64,000 nucleotides of DNA from Hymenobacter sp. YC55 (GTDB lineage: Bacteria; Bacteroidota; Bacteroidia; Cytophagales; Hymenobacteraceae). The stretch spans positions 56,480-120,479 of the forward strand of contig NZ_JARNTX010000010.1 in NCBI RefSeq assembly GCF_029433095.1. The letters run 5' to 3'. Made by a program: the position numbers and the translations under genes. A model generated the notes under the pieces. It worked only from the letters and a program-made list of their open reading frames with translations, had not been told where the DNA came from and searched no databases. Below are positions 45,801 to 55,952 of the stretch, one piece after another (the stretch's first letter is position 1; the number at the start of each line of letters is the position of its first letter).

Positions 45801-48800
45801 TTAAAACTGCACATTGAAGCCCAAGCGGTAAGTGCGAGCCTGCGGATAGTTACCGTAGTCGACGCCGTACGCAAGGGGGTTGTTGTAAGAGGCCGAGGTG
45901 GAAATTTCAGGGTCGTAGCCGGTGTAGTCCGTGATGGTAAACACGTTGTCAACCGAGGCAAACACCCGGGCACCTTTCACCTTCACCTTGCTTAAAAAGG
46001 CTTGGGGAAGCGTGTAGCCTAGCTCCATGTTGCGGGCGCGCAAGTAGCTGGCGTCTTCTATATGGCGGCTGCTTAGGCGGTCGTTGCCGTTGGTATCGTT
46101 CGACGTGATGCGGGGCTGATTGCTATTGGGGTTGCTAGGTGTCCACCGGTCCATGCGGCTCGCATAGAAGTTGCTCCACACACCCACAAAGTCAGCGGAT
46201 TTGTTCAGGTGGAAACCCGCACCGTTCACCACTTCGGCGCCTTCCACACCATAAAGCAAGATCTTGAAATCGAAGCCCGAGTAGTTCAGGTTCAGCGAAG
46301 CGCCGTAGCTGAAGTCGGGGGTGCCGCTGCCCAAGTAAATGTTATCCGCGGCCGTAATTACGCCGTCGTTATTGGTATCCTGGTAGCGCATGTCGCCGGG
46401 TACAGCACCCGGTTGTACCCGCTTCGTTACCCCATCGGGGCCTGTGAAGGTATAGGCGTCAATTTCAGCCTGCGTGTGAAACACGCCCTGGGCCTGCAAG
46501 CCGTAGTAATAGGCTATTTCGCGGCCTACACTTGTGAGGGTAGTATTGCCTATTTGCGTGAGCACAGTGCCGGCAACAATGGGGTTGCCACCGCCTAGGC
46601 TGGTTACCTTGTTGTTGATTTTGGTGAAGTTAAGGCCAACGTTGTATTGCAGCTTGCCCACCTCATTGCGGTAGTTCAAAGCCAGTTCCAGACCCCGGTT
46701 GCGCAGGGAGCCCACGTTGGCGCTAGCAGGAGCCTGACCCAAGTAGTCGGGTACCGGAGACAGCGCAATCATGTCTTGGGTGCGCCGCTCGTAATAGTCG
46801 GCCGTGAGGCTCAGCTTGCTGTTAAACAACTCGGCATCGATGCCCACGTCGGTGGTAACGGCTGTTTCCCACTTCAGGTCCGGATTGTTGACCCGAGTGA
46901 TGGCCAAACCGGGAGCGGGCGCTCCGTTGAATATGTAGATCTGGTTGTTGCTCGCTACGGATGCGTAGCCATAGTTAGGGGCGGCGTTTTGGTTGCCCAC
47001 TTGGCCGTAGCTGGCGCGTAGTTTCAACACCGACAAGTAATTGACGTCCTTAAGGAAATTCTCATTGGAGATATTCCAGGCAGCGCCTACCGATGGGAAC
47101 GTGCCCGTGCGCACGGGCCCGAGAAACTTCGAGGTCTGGTCGAAGCGTAACGTACCCGTGAGCAAGTATTTGTCGCGGAAGTTGTAGTTGGCCCGGCCGA
47201 AGTACGATAGCAATCCTCCGTCGTACTGCGAACTGCGCACCACGTTGCCGGTGCTGCGCGAGGCCGAAGCATATTGCAAGGTAGCGTCGGCAGGCACGTT
47301 GTAGGCTGTAATGGAAATGCCGTTGCCGAAGCCGCGCTGCGCCTCCTGACCTAAAGTAGCCGAGAAGGAGCTATTGTCGGAGAAGGTTTTGTTGTAGTTG
47401 GCGTAGTTCGACCACACCCACGAAACGTTTTCGCTGCGTGTTTCGATGAGTGCGCTTTGGGCCCGGTTGTCTACCGGACCGATGTAGTACTGCGGCTGGT
47501 ATGTTTTGGGGTGGTTGTTGTTGTAATTCACGCCAAATGTAGAGCGGAACGACAATCCTTCGAACAACGAAATGTCAAGGTAGCTGCTGCTAAACAAGTT
47601 GTTGTTCTGCGTCTTGTTGTACTTCTGCTCGTCGAGGTAGCGCGGCACGTTCAGCACGTTGCGCGTGATGATGTCTTCGTTGTAGGTTCCGTTGGGGCCG
47701 AACGGGTTGAAAACAGGGTTCGATTGCACGGCGTATTGCAGCACCAAGTAGGGCGGCGAGCCGCCCTGACCGTCGCCGGAGCCTGTTTGGTTGCTGTTCG
47801 TAAATGTGGCCGCCACGCCCGCCTTGATGCGCTTGGTGAGCACCACGTCGTCGTTGACCCGAATTACGTACTTCTTGAAGCCCGAATTCTTGATAATGCC
47901 GTTTTGCTGAAAGTAGCTGCCGCTCACCAAGTAGCGGTTCTGCTCGGTACCGCCCGAAGCCGACAGGCTGTAGTTGGTAATCAAGCCTTTCTGCGTTACC
48001 AGATCCTGATAATCAATGCCTTTTGCGTTGGTGGCAATAGCATCTTGCAGCAGCGAGTTGTAACTATCAGGTACTTGTTTCCCAGCGTTGGCGAAGGCCT
48101 CTGTTACAAGCGTCGAGTATTCGGCGGCGGTGGTTAGGGGCAGCGTCCGCCGAATTTGCTGGAAGCCGGTATAACCCGTTACGTTGAACTGCGTCTGGCC
48201 AGCCTTACCGTGTTTGGTGGTGATGAGCACCACGCCGTTGGCCCCACGTGAGCCATAAATGGCCGTAGCCGACGCGTCCTTGAGAATCTCGGTCGACTCG
48301 ATGTCGGCAGGCAGCAAAAAGCCGATGTCGCTGGTCTGAACACCGTCTACCACGTAGAGCGGGTCGCTGTTGTTGATGGTGCCTACGCCCCGCACCCGAA
48401 TGCGAGTGCCTGAACCTGGTTGACCACTGTTGGACGTCACTTCCACGCCGGCTACCCGGCCTTGCAGAGACTGTACGGGGTCGGCAGTAGCTACTTGCGT
48501 AAGCTGGGCTCCACTCACGGAAGCAACCGAGCCGGTCAAGTCGCTTTTGCGGGCAGTACCATAACCAATTACCACCACCTCATTCAGTGCCTGCGTGTCC
48601 TCGGCGAGTGTAACGGTCAGGTTGGTTGCGGCTCCCGTTACGGGCACTTCCTTACGAGTAAACCCAACAAAACTCACCACCAACACACTGTTTTCTGGCA
48701 CCTGTAGTGTGAAGCTGCCATCTGGTCCGGTGCTGGTGCCGGTAGTGGTGCCTTTTACCACTACCGTTACGCCCGGCAGCCCAGCACCTTTGCTGTCTAC

Positions 48801-49259
48801 TACTCGACCGCTAACACTTACATCCTGGGAAACGTTTGCATTGGAAACGTTTGCATGTGAGGGCACCTTAAGAACGATGCGGCCGTTAGTAACCTCATAG
48901 TCTATTTTAAGGGGTGCCAGCACTTCATCAAGAACCGTTGATAAGCTTTCTTCGGTGGCTTGCACGCTTACTTTGCGCTCTGCTCCTATCAATTGCTGGC
49001 TGTACACGAAGCGTACGTTAGCCTGCCGAGCAATTTGCGCCAACGTTTCTTTAATAGTTTGTCCTTGCACTTGAAGCGTGATTTTACGCTCCAGTATGGT
49101 CTGAGCCCGTGCTGTAGTTGACCCAGGAACGATGGGTTGCGCGGCCAGAATAGGGTGTACACCAACCAAGCTAGCTGGCAAACCCACTAACGCGCTCTGC
49201 AGCAACATAACCTTTAGCCTTGGCCAGGCTGATGGGGAAAAATGTACGGGATGTTTCAT
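45801..49259 (-). CDS. SusC-family TonB-dependent transducer with STN domain
   Basis: 1152-residue outer-membrane transporter. After a signal peptide (about residues 1-40) comes an STN domain (about 52-130; ITLQVQGQTIKETLAQIARQ with VSVQATEESLSTVLDEVL), the part that talks to FecR in the periplasm. A carboxypeptidase-regulatory-like domain (about 148-230), a plug with NEVVVIGYGTARKSDLTGSV and a long beta barrel ending NVQF follow. With the FecR and ECF genes just upstream it forms a trans-envelope signalling receptor that induces its own uptake genes. It starts 87 bp after fecR. Confidence 0.95.
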   Translation of the reverse strand: MKHPVHFSPSAWPRLKVMLLQSALVGLPASLVGVHPILAAQPIVPGSTTARAQTILERKITLQVQGQTIKETLAQIARQANVRFVYSQQLIGAERKVSVQATEESLSTVLDEVLAPLKIDYEVTNGRIVLKVPSHANVSNANVSQDVSVSGRVVDSKGAGLPGVTVVVKGTTTGTSTGPDGSFTLQVPENSVLVVSFVGFTRKEVPVTGAATNLTVTLAEDTQALNEVVVIGYGTARKSDLTGSVASVSGAQLTQVATADPVQSLQGRVAGVEVTSNSGQPGSGTRIRVRGVGTINNSDPLYVVDGVQTSDIGFLLPADIESTEILKDASATAIYGSRGANGVVLITTKHGKAGQTQFNVTGYTGFQQIRRTLPLTTAAEYSTLVTEAFANAGKQVPDSYNSLLQDAIATNAKGIDYQDLVTQKGLITNYSLSASGGTEQNRYLVSGSYFQQNGIIKNSGFKKYVIRVNDDVVLTKRIKAGVAATFTNSNQTGSGDGQGGSPPYLVLQYAVQSNPVFNPFGPNGTYNEDIITRNVLNVPRYLDEQKYNKTQNNNLFSSSYLDISLFEGLSFRSTFGVNYNNNHPKTYQPQYYIGPVDNRAQSALIETRSENVSWVWSNYANYNKTFSDNSSFSATLGQEAQRGFGNGISITAYNVPADATLQYASASRSTGNVVRSSQYDGGLLSYFGRANYNFRDKYLLTGTLRFDQTSKFLGPVRTGTFPSVGAAWNISNENFLKDVNYLSVLKLRASYGQVGNQNAAPNYGYASVASNNQIYIFNGAPAPGLAITRVNNPDLKWETAVTTDVGIDAELFNSKLSLTADYYERRTQDMIALSPVPDYLGQAPASANVGSLRNRGLELALNYRNEVGKLQYNVGLNFTKINNKVTSLGGGNPIVAGTVLTQIGNTTLTSVGREIAYYYGLQAQGVFHTQAEIDAYTFTGPDGVTKRVQPGAVPGDMRYQDTNNDGVITAADNIYLGSGTPDFSYGASLNLNYSGFDFKILLYGVEGAEVVNGAGFHLNKSADFVGVWSNFYASRMDRWTPSNPNSNQPRITSNDTNGNDRLSSRHIEDASYLRARNMELGYTLPQAFLSKVKVKGARVFASVDNVFTITDYTGYDPEISTSASYNNPLAYGVDYGNYPQARTYRLGFNVQF

Positions 49260-49345
49260 AAAAAAGTAAAGGGGTTGGGAATTTGAGTAACAGTGAATAT
49301 TCTTGAAGCCAGCGAAAGTATCATTAGATAGTAATTGGAAACCAA

Positions 49346-50398
49346 CTACTTACGCAAAGCACTCATTTCACAGCCCGTGCTGTGGAATACAATTTTCTCG
49401 TTGGTGAGGGTATAGCGGGCCCCCAAGGATTTGCATAGCAAACCAAGCTTCTCGAACAGCGTTTCGTTGTCGAAAGAAATACTAACTGTGCAGCCCGTTA
49501 GCTTGGTTTTGTCATATACTATGTCCACCCCATATGCCTTCTCCAGGGTCGTCAGTACCTCCGTTACGGGCCGTTCCTCAAATTCAAAAGTTTGTGGACG
49601 CAAAATCAAAGGTTTGGTAACGAGCTGCTTTTTCAGATGACGACTGTTTGCCGAGTACACTACTTGCTCGTTTGGCAGCAAGAGCACACCGGTAGTAGCA
49701 GGCTGGGCTGGCGTGATATCCAATTTGGCGTCTTTGCGGGCCTGTACAGCTACCTTGCCTTCCCGCACTGCAACCGATGCTTCACTGCTACCAGTATAGG
49801 CCTTTACCCGGAAGCTCGTACCCAATACAGTGGTTACAACCTGTTTGGTAAATACTAGGAACGGCTGAGCTGGATTCTTGTGGACCTTGAAAAAGGCCTC
49901 CCCTTGCAGATGTACCTCACGCCTAGGCCCCGTGAAAGCCGCTTGATACCGCAAGCGGCTACCGGGATGCAGCGTAATAACGCTACTATCAGGCAAAGTG
50001 AAGGTTTGGACCTGCTGGGTTTGATTGTAGCGCAGTATCCAGCCTTGATTAGCCGCAACCTGGCTTGCTTCCTGCTGGTTTGGCCACAGATTCAGTGAGA
50101 AGAACACCCCGAGTGTTGCTCCTACAACAAGCAAGGCTGCTATCCACTTAAGAGGCGCACTTTGCCAAAAAGACGCTGGATGCCGAATGACGCGCCCCCC
50201 GGTAGACGGTAGTACTTCGCTGTGCACGAGGCGCTGCCAAATAGCATCCTCCACTGCTTCCTGATTTTGACTCGAAAGCGTGTGGGCTTCCACCTCATCT
50301 AAGCGCGCATACCAACGCTCCACCGAGGCCCGCTCTTCAGCAGTACATTGGTTGTCGAGGTATCGTTGCAGCAAAGTTTGGAATTCGGCCTCCGTCAC
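49346..50398 (-). CDS. FecR-family anti-sigma factor
   Basis: 350 residues, starting at GTG 50396-50398. A cytoplasmic N-terminal sigma-binding part (MTEAEFQTLLQRYLDNQCTA) leads to one membrane helix (about 83-105), a FecR domain (about 125-225; LPDSSVITLHPGSRLRYQAAF) and a C-terminal DUF4974-like domain that contacts the STN domain of SusC (about 265-340; VTEVLTTLEKAYGVDIVYD). Held between the sigma factor gene and SusC, as usual for this system. Confidence 0.93.
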   Translation of the reverse strand: MTEAEFQTLLQRYLDNQCTAEERASVERWYARLDEVEAHTLSSQNQEAVEDAIWQRLVHSEVLPSTGGRVIRHPASFWQSAPLKWIAALLVVGATLGVFFSLNLWPNQQEASQVAANQGWILRYNQTQQVQTFTLPDSSVITLHPGSRLRYQAAFTGPRREVHLQGEAFFKVHKNPAQPFLVFTKQVVTTVLGTSFRVKAYTGSSEASVAVREGKVAVQARKDAKLDITPAQPATTGVLLLPNEQVVYSANSRHLKKQLVTKPLILRPQTFEFEERPVTEVLTTLEKAYGVDIVYDKTKLTGCTVSISFDNETLFEKLGLLCKSLGARYTLTNEKIVFHSTGCEMSALRK

Positions 50399-50551
50399 GG
50401 GTAGCGAGAATTAGGGGGTTCTATTTAACAAGTCAACGAACCTGCCGATACCCCTAAACCGAATGGAAGTTTTTTTAAAATAAATTTAACGCTAGTAAAT
50501 TTTCAGCTAATAATTCTAACACAGAGCGCTGACTATAAAACTATTGCATGC

Positions 50552-51148
50552 CTAATGCAGCCACAGAAATAAAGGCAAAGCCAACAGTAAATAATCACGC
50601 AAATAGGTGCGGAGCAGCTTCAAAGACTTCGTTAGGTGGTATTCTACGCTCTTCTCGGAGAGCTTGACTCGCACTGAAATTTCGGGTACGGTATAATGTT
50701 CGAGGCGGCTGAGTTGGAAAATCTCCCTTGATTTCTCTGGCAACTTGCGCATGCTCGCGAGTAGGGCCTCGCTTAGATCATTGAGAGCGAGAGATTTTTC
50801 GGTGTCTGTGTCCGTCTCGTTTGCGCTTAACCGACAGTATGATTCGTAGCCCGTCTTTATCTGCTGCGCTTTAATATAGTTTATGATCCGGTAGCGGATT
50901 GCCGTAAACAAATAGCTTTCTAAATGCTGAATCTGAATGCTGCTACGGCGAATCCAGAGGTCGGCAAACAAGTCTTGCACTAGCTCCTCGGCTACCTCGC
51001 TACTCTTTAGCTTCCGGTACGCTACCGTGAATAGGCGGTAGCAATAGCGCTTATAGATCTCCGTAAAAGCCTGTTCCTGATCTGCTCGCAATGCGTCAAG
51101 CAGGGCAGTGTCCGTCCAGGCGGCATAGAGGCAAAAGGAAGAGTTCAC
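50552..51148 (-). CDS. ECF sigma-70 factor
   Basis: About 198 residues. There is no ATG at the 5' end; GTG at 51146-51148 fits the family best, and TTG at 51191-51193 is possible. Sigma region 2 has AFTEIYKRYCYRLF and ELVQDLFADLWIRR; region 4 has LPEKSREIFQLSRLEHYTVPEI and a helix-turn-helix with LSEKSVEYHLTKSL. The hydrophobic C-terminus (YLLLALPLFLWLH) is common in the Bacteroidota FecI-like branch. It should transcribe the SusC/SusD genes downstream when FecR releases it. Confidence 0.9.
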   Translation of the reverse strand: MNSSFCLYAAWTDTALLDALRADQEQAFTEIYKRYCYRLFTVAYRKLKSSEVAEELVQDLFADLWIRRSSIQIQHLESYLFTAIRYRIINYIKAQQIKTGYESYCRLSANETDTDTEKSLALNDLSEALLASMRKLPEKSREIFQLSRLEHYTVPEISVRVKLSEKSVEYHLTKSLKLLRTYLRDYLLLALPLFLWLH

Positions 51149-51359
51149 AGAACGAAAAAAGCTGAGAAGACAGGATCTGCAACCAATATACAATTTTACG
51201 TAAGATTCGTGCTACTCGAACCCACTAAGACGCTTAAAAGCTGCCCCTCATTTTGAAGAGTAACTCAGTCTAGATGAGTTAAAAAACATAATCTCCCAAA
51301 TTGTTTAATTGGTATCTGCTTCTCAAGCATGATAATCACATGCCGATGCATGCTGGGCT

Positions 51360-51563
51360 TTAACCAGCAGCCACCAGAATTTCCATGCTCGTTAACTGGC
51401 CTTTTTCGAAGGTGTAAACCACTTGCGATCCAGCAGGCCCTAACACCCGCTGCCCATCGGGCTCTACTGTGAGCGTTGCTGCCCCTTGTTCGTTGCCCTG
51501 GATTTGATAGTTGAGCTGCAAGGTGGAGCTCAATAAGGCTTGTAAGCTAGCGAAGTCTGTCAT
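51360..51563 (-). CDS. Small hypothetical protein
   Basis: 67 residues from the ATG at 51561-51563. Acidic, soluble, with a likely beta pattern (LQLNYQIQGNEQGAATLTVE, VVYTFEKGQLTSMEIL). No family is recognised. It stands alone between the ECF sigma gene and the carboxypeptidase; neither neighbour predicts its role. Coding is plausible from a clean ATG and balanced composition only. Confidence 0.5.
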   Translation of the reverse strand: MTDFASLQALLSSTLQLNYQIQGNEQGAATLTVEPDGQRVLGPAGSQVVYTFEKGQLTSMEILVAAG

Positions 51564-51663
51564 GAACTCTTATACGCTATAAATTATCAGAGAGGTTAAC
51601 TGCCACGCAACGGAACCGGTTCCGGCGGAGCAGGCGAAACGAAGTACACTACTGCTTATCGGC

Positions 51664-51724
51664 TAGAAAAAAGTATTCCTTGCTGAGCTTCGGAACAAAG
51701 CATTCCAAAGAACAGCAAGGAATA
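51664..51724 (-). terminator. Terminator after the M14 carboxypeptidase gene
   Basis: A 12-bp stem (51674-51685 with 51713-51724, TATTCCTTGCTG paired with CAGCAAGGAATA) is followed on the minus strand by ACTTTTTTC. It ends the minus-strand unit that includes the carboxypeptidase. Confidence 0.8.
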
Positions 51725-51784
51725 AATGAGAGCGTCGGTAGGTTAGTAATGCACTTCGTTTTACTAGCCTGAATACCTAGTTAC

Positions 51785-54493
51785 CTATTCTTCTTCGCCA
51801 GTGGGCACGTCGGGGCCGGTAGGCAAGTTGAGTAGGGGGCCAAATAGCAGCGCGTTAGTGAAGAGGCGGTCCGTGCCATGCCAATAGTGCCGGAAATTCG
51901 GGTCGTCGGCGAAGAGAATCACGCGGCCGGCCCCGGACTTGCTTACTACTACAGCGGCCGAGTTGCTGATCTGCCGCAGATTATTACGCGACACGTAGCC
52001 GCTTACTAGAGGCTCGGCTGCATACTGCGCTACCGTGGCGTAGGGGTTGCGGCTGGGCCGTAGGAAAGTGGTGCCGTTGCGGAATACAAACAGTTGCCGG
52101 CTGGTCAGCCCAAAGCCAATGGGATTAGTTGGGTCTACGCTGGCCCGGTAAATGGAGCCGGCAATAGCCCGCGTGCCTTCCTGCTCTTGCTCCACAAAAT
52201 CAACGCGCTTGGCGAAAGGAAGCTCACTTTTCTTGGGCCGCTGGGTGGCTTTCGGCGTAGGCGGCGTGGCTTCGGCCACAGCTACCGCAAAGGCCGTAGT
52301 ATCGGCCCAGCCGGCGTTGGCCGGAATCAGCAGCTTCTCCTTCACGATGCCTTGCTTGATAGCCCACTCCGAAGCATTTTTCAGGGTGATAAGCGTACCG
52401 CCATCCGCTACCCAGCGCCGAATCTTGTCGACGGCTGCCTTGTCCAAAGTGGCGTAGCTGCCGCCTACCAGCACCAGGGCAGTGTAGCGACCCAATGGGG
52501 CGCGACCCACGTTGCTAAGCTCCAAACGGCTTAACGGTACCCCAAGGTGTTGGCTGGCTACAAACCAGGCCTCTCCTACTTCGGCCACGTTGGTGCCCGT
52601 GCCCACTAGCAAGGCCGCTTTGGTTTCCGGCACGGTACGCACATTGTTGGAGCCTAAGTCAATACCACCTACGCTAAAGCCAGTGCTTACCCCAGTGAAG
52701 GTTACTTGAGCGCGCCGGCTCACCCGGCTCACAATCTGAAATACTGAATCGGCGGGGAGCTTCTGCGTGGCCACCGGTATTACCAGCGACCCGTACCCGA
52801 AGTCGACGGGCTTGGTGCTGGTGCCGGCCTTGAATGGCTTGAATGCCGTTTTCACGGTCAGCCCAGCTTGCTGCAGAGCCACCAATGCTTTGGGGGCGTT
52901 GTAGTCCGACCAAGGCAGCAAGTAGGCGTAGCTACTAGTGCCGCCATTGACAGTACCGGTCAGGGGCTTGCTAGCAACTACAGGCGCACCCTGCACGAGG
53001 CTGGTGTTTTTCTGCTTGGCTAGCGGTAGCCCGTAGGCATGGGCTTGGCTCCAACCGGTTACGTCGTAGAACACGCTGTCGTGAAAGGCGGTTACTTCCT
53101 CGAACAAGGAATGTACGATACGGTATTGGGGCTGAGCAGTAGGCACCACATAGGCTTTGCCTTGCTCGAAGGTTTGCTTGTCGAGCGTGACGGTTTTACC
53201 TAGCTCGTGCACCCGGATCTTATGCTGGAGCAGCAGTTCTAGAAAACGGTTTGTGAGCGTTGGGTCCTGAGCGCTACCGAACACGTAAGCCTTGGTTGGA
53301 AACTTATTGGCGGCCGTCAGAGCCGAGCTAAAAAACTCGCGCTGGTGGCGTAGATACAGCTCTCGTTCTTCCACCGCCCCGCGCACGGTGGCTAGTCCCG
53401 TCGCGACGTGGTTGCGGATGGTAACCGGGAATTTCACGACGCCGTTGCTGCCTTCTTGGGCCAGTCCCCGCGAGCTACCTACCTCGAACGTGGCCCCTAC
53501 CCCACCTTGAAAATCGGGGTATGTGGAGCCATAGATAGGCGAAAGGTTGTCGAATTGTTCTTTGGTCCAATACAAGGCACCGAGCTGATCCAAGGCCTGA
53601 GCGTGGTACTTGGCCAAGTGCACGTTCAGCACCTCATAGGTGGCCCGCGGAATCAAGTCGTTTTCCGTGCTCAGGGGCTTAGTGGGCTCGAAGTAGTACG
53701 TACTGCTGGTGCCCATTTCGTGAAAGTCGATCATCACGTTGGGGTACCACTCATGAAAAAAGGCCATTCGCGCGCGGCTTTCGGGCTGGGTTAGCGCCAA
53801 CCAGTCGCGGTTGAGGTCGGTGTAGAAGTGGTTGGTACGACCATTGGGCCAGGCCTCGGTGTGCTCCCGGTCGAGCGGATCCGTTACTGGGGGCCACGAC
53901 TTGTTTTGGTCGAACCAGTGCGAAGCTCGGTCGCGCCCGTCGGGGTTTTCCAGCGGGTCGATGGTGATAACTGCTTGGTCTAGCCACTGCTTGGTTTCGG
54001 GAGCAGTAGAGGCCGTTAGGTAGTAAGCCGTTAGCAAGGCTGCTTCGGAGCTAGAGCTTTCATTGCCGTGCACGCCGTAGTTGAGGCTCACTATTATCGG
54101 CAGCTTACCGTAGTCGGGAGCCGGTTGGGATGGGTCCACTAGGGCCTTGCGCTCGGCTTGCAGCTTGGCTAGGTTTTGCTGGTGCTCCACCGACGTAATG
54201 GTAGCCACCACTTGGGGCCGCTCCTCGAACGTTTTGCCTAGCACTCGAAAACTTACCTTGTCCGACACCCGATCCAACTCGCGCAAATAAGCCACAATTT
54301 GGTCGGAGCGGGTGTAGTGTGAGCCAATGGGGTATCCTAGAAACTGCTCGGGAGTTGGTATGGCCGGGTCAAACGAGCCTGGCGCTGCTTTCGGAAAGTA
54401 AAAGCTGCTGGAGGTAGCCGTTTGAGCCGCAACGGGTGCAGCCATGCCTACGCCAAGGGTAAGAAGGGCAACAGAAAAGTATGCTTTTAACAT
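51785..54493 (-). CDS. Secreted M14-family zinc carboxypeptidase
   Basis: 902 residues from the ATG at 54491-54493 (MLKAYFSVALLTLGVGMAAP), giving a signal peptide cleaved near PVAAQ. The M14 domain (about 45-370) has zinc ligands in HGNESSSSE (His142, Glu145) and DFHEMGTS (His258 region), ENPDGRDR for substrate carboxylate contact, and catalytic Glu337 in GATFEVGSSRG. The last 500 residues form additional domains, including a glutamine-amidotransferase-like stretch (ALVLVGGSYATLDKAAVDKI). It lies downstream of a SusC/SusD pair, with a hairpin between, pointing to peptide use. Confidence 0.9.
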   Translation of the reverse strand: MLKAYFSVALLTLGVGMAAPVAAQTATSSSFYFPKAAPGSFDPAIPTPEQFLGYPIGSHYTRSDQIVAYLRELDRVSDKVSFRVLGKTFEERPQVVATITSVEHQQNLAKLQAERKALVDPSQPAPDYGKLPIIVSLNYGVHGNESSSSEAALLTAYYLTASTAPETKQWLDQAVITIDPLENPDGRDRASHWFDQNKSWPPVTDPLDREHTEAWPNGRTNHFYTDLNRDWLALTQPESRARMAFFHEWYPNVMIDFHEMGTSSTYYFEPTKPLSTENDLIPRATYEVLNVHLAKYHAQALDQLGALYWTKEQFDNLSPIYGSTYPDFQGGVGATFEVGSSRGLAQEGSNGVVKFPVTIRNHVATGLATVRGAVEERELYLRHQREFFSSALTAANKFPTKAYVFGSAQDPTLTNRFLELLLQHKIRVHELGKTVTLDKQTFEQGKAYVVPTAQPQYRIVHSLFEEVTAFHDSVFYDVTGWSQAHAYGLPLAKQKNTSLVQGAPVVASKPLTGTVNGGTSSYAYLLPWSDYNAPKALVALQQAGLTVKTAFKPFKAGTSTKPVDFGYGSLVIPVATQKLPADSVFQIVSRVSRRAQVTFTGVSTGFSVGGIDLGSNNVRTVPETKAALLVGTGTNVAEVGEAWFVASQHLGVPLSRLELSNVGRAPLGRYTALVLVGGSYATLDKAAVDKIRRWVADGGTLITLKNASEWAIKQGIVKEKLLIPANAGWADTTAFAVAVAEATPPTPKATQRPKKSELPFAKRVDFVEQEQEGTRAIAGSIYRASVDPTNPIGFGLTSRQLFVFRNGTTFLRPSRNPYATVAQYAAEPLVSGYVSRNNLRQISNSAAVVVSKSGAGRVILFADDPNFRHYWHGTDRLFTNALLFGPLLNLPTGPDVPTGEEE

Positions 54494-54536
54494 AGCAGTC
54501 AGAAGACAATCAAGTGACAAAAACTAGAATCGAATA

Positions 54537-54573
54537 AGCCTGCCCAACAAAGCGAACAGCCGCCGGGCAGGCT
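54537..54573 (-). terminator. Hairpin between SusD and the M14 gene
   Basis: AGCCTGCCC (54537-54545) pairs with GGGCAGGCT (54565-54573), followed on the minus strand by TTATTCGATT. It may terminate or attenuate transcription between SusD and the carboxypeptidase gene. Confidence 0.65.
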
Positions 54574-54584
54574 TTACTCGACGC

Positions 54585-55940
54585 TTAGTAGCCCGGATTT
54601 TGCTCTAAATCCGGATCGGCAACCAAGTCGTTGAATGGAATAGGGAACAGCCACCGGCGCTGGTCAGTAACCCCAAGTACCACGCCGGCCCGGCCGGTGC
54701 GCACCAGGTTAAACCAGCGGTCGGCTTCGAAGGCAAACTCCACCCGACGCTCGTTTTCGATGGCTAGAAGTAGTGTTTCGGGGGTGGATGCTGTGCTGGC
54801 CGGCACGCCGGCGCGGCTGCGCACTGCATTCAGATCAGCTAGTGCTTCCGTGAGTTTGCCTTGCCGCACGCGGGCCTCAGCCCGGATCAAGTATTGTTCG
54901 GCCAGGCGCAGCACGTAGCTCGGGTCGTCGCGCTGGGCCGAGCGGCTATACAGGTTGCCGTACGTGACGCTAGCGCCAGCAATAGTGGTGGTAGCCAGCA
55001 ACGCCGAACGGTTGCCGCCCACTGCAGGGTCGTTGAGAAGCGCAATTGTAGCAGGCACCGGCTGAAAGTTGAACTGCCCCCCTAGCGCACTCGGAAACCA
55101 GTTATTCCACATCGTGTTGGCGTCGGCATTGCTGAAGGTCAGTTCCAAGATGGATTCGCGGCTCAGGAAAGGCGCCGTGGATATAGTGCGGTAAGGCGTG
55201 ACTAAGCTGTAATTGGTGCTGCCAATTACTTGCGTGGCGGCCGCTTCCGCTTCTGCCCATTGCTGGCGGTAGAGGTGCAGGCGGGCACGTAAGGCGCGGG
55301 TAGTAGCTTTCACGGCCCGGTTGCGGGTGGTGGCTTCGGGCAACAGCGTTTCAGCTTGAGTTAGATCGGCCAACACCTGGTCGTAGGTCTGGGCAAGAGT
55401 GCTACGCCGCAAGCCTTGGCCGTTTTCCTTGGTGCGAGTGGGCGTCAACACCAGCGGCACGCCCCCCCAACCCCGGCCCAAATCGAAGTACACCAAGGCT
55501 CGCAGGAAATAGGCTTCACCGAGCAACTGGTTTTTCTCGGCAGCGGGCAGCAGCGGATCTTCAACAGTGGGCAAGGCCGCAATAACGTTGTTGGCTCCGT
55601 TGATGGCCTGGTACATCTGCGTCCAGGCTTCCGTAATTAGCACGTTATCGGCGCTGAGCTGGTTTTGGTCGATTTGCAGAAATTGGTTGAGGGTGCCGTT
55701 GAAACGTACGTCTTCGCCCGGCAAAAAGCCTAGCACCGGCCAGTTGAGTTGGTAGTACGCCTGCACTCGGTCGTAAACGCCAATTGTGGCCGAACGAGCG
55801 CTACCAGCGTCCGTAATGGCGCGGTTATCGGGCAGCTGCTGCACCGGTGTGGGTTCCAGCAGGTCGCTGCACCCTGATAAACTCACCGTAGCGGCAGCTA
55901 AGTTGAACGCAAAAAGTAGGCGATATAGGTTCTTTTTCAT
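54585..55940 (-). CDS. SusD/RagB-family surface lipoprotein (peptidase-linked)
   Basis: 451 residues, somewhat short for the family. Lipoprotein signal ending SLSGC (Cys24). SusD features include LLEPTPVQQLPDNRAITDAGSARSATIGVYDR near the N-terminus, VYFDLGRGWGGVPLVLTPT, RLAEQYLIRAEARVRQGKL and ERRVEFAFEADRWFNLVRTGR, and it ends FNDLVADPDLEQNPGY. It follows SusC by 12 bp. Substrate probably peptides, from the adjacent carboxypeptidase (inference). Confidence 0.93.
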   Translation of the reverse strand: MKKNLYRLLFAFNLAAATVSLSGCSDLLEPTPVQQLPDNRAITDAGSARSATIGVYDRVQAYYQLNWPVLGFLPGEDVRFNGTLNQFLQIDQNQLSADNVLITEAWTQMYQAINGANNVIAALPTVEDPLLPAAEKNQLLGEAYFLRALVYFDLGRGWGGVPLVLTPTRTKENGQGLRRSTLAQTYDQVLADLTQAETLLPEATTRNRAVKATTRALRARLHLYRQQWAEAEAAATQVIGSTNYSLVTPYRTISTAPFLSRESILELTFSNADANTMWNNWFPSALGGQFNFQPVPATIALLNDPAVGGNRSALLATTTIAGASVTYGNLYSRSAQRDDPSYVLRLAEQYLIRAEARVRQGKLTEALADLNAVRSRAGVPASTASTPETLLLAIENERRVEFAFEADRWFNLVRTGRAGVVLGVTDQRRWLFPIPFNDLVADPDLEQNPGY

Positions 55941-55952
55941 CTAGAGTAATAC

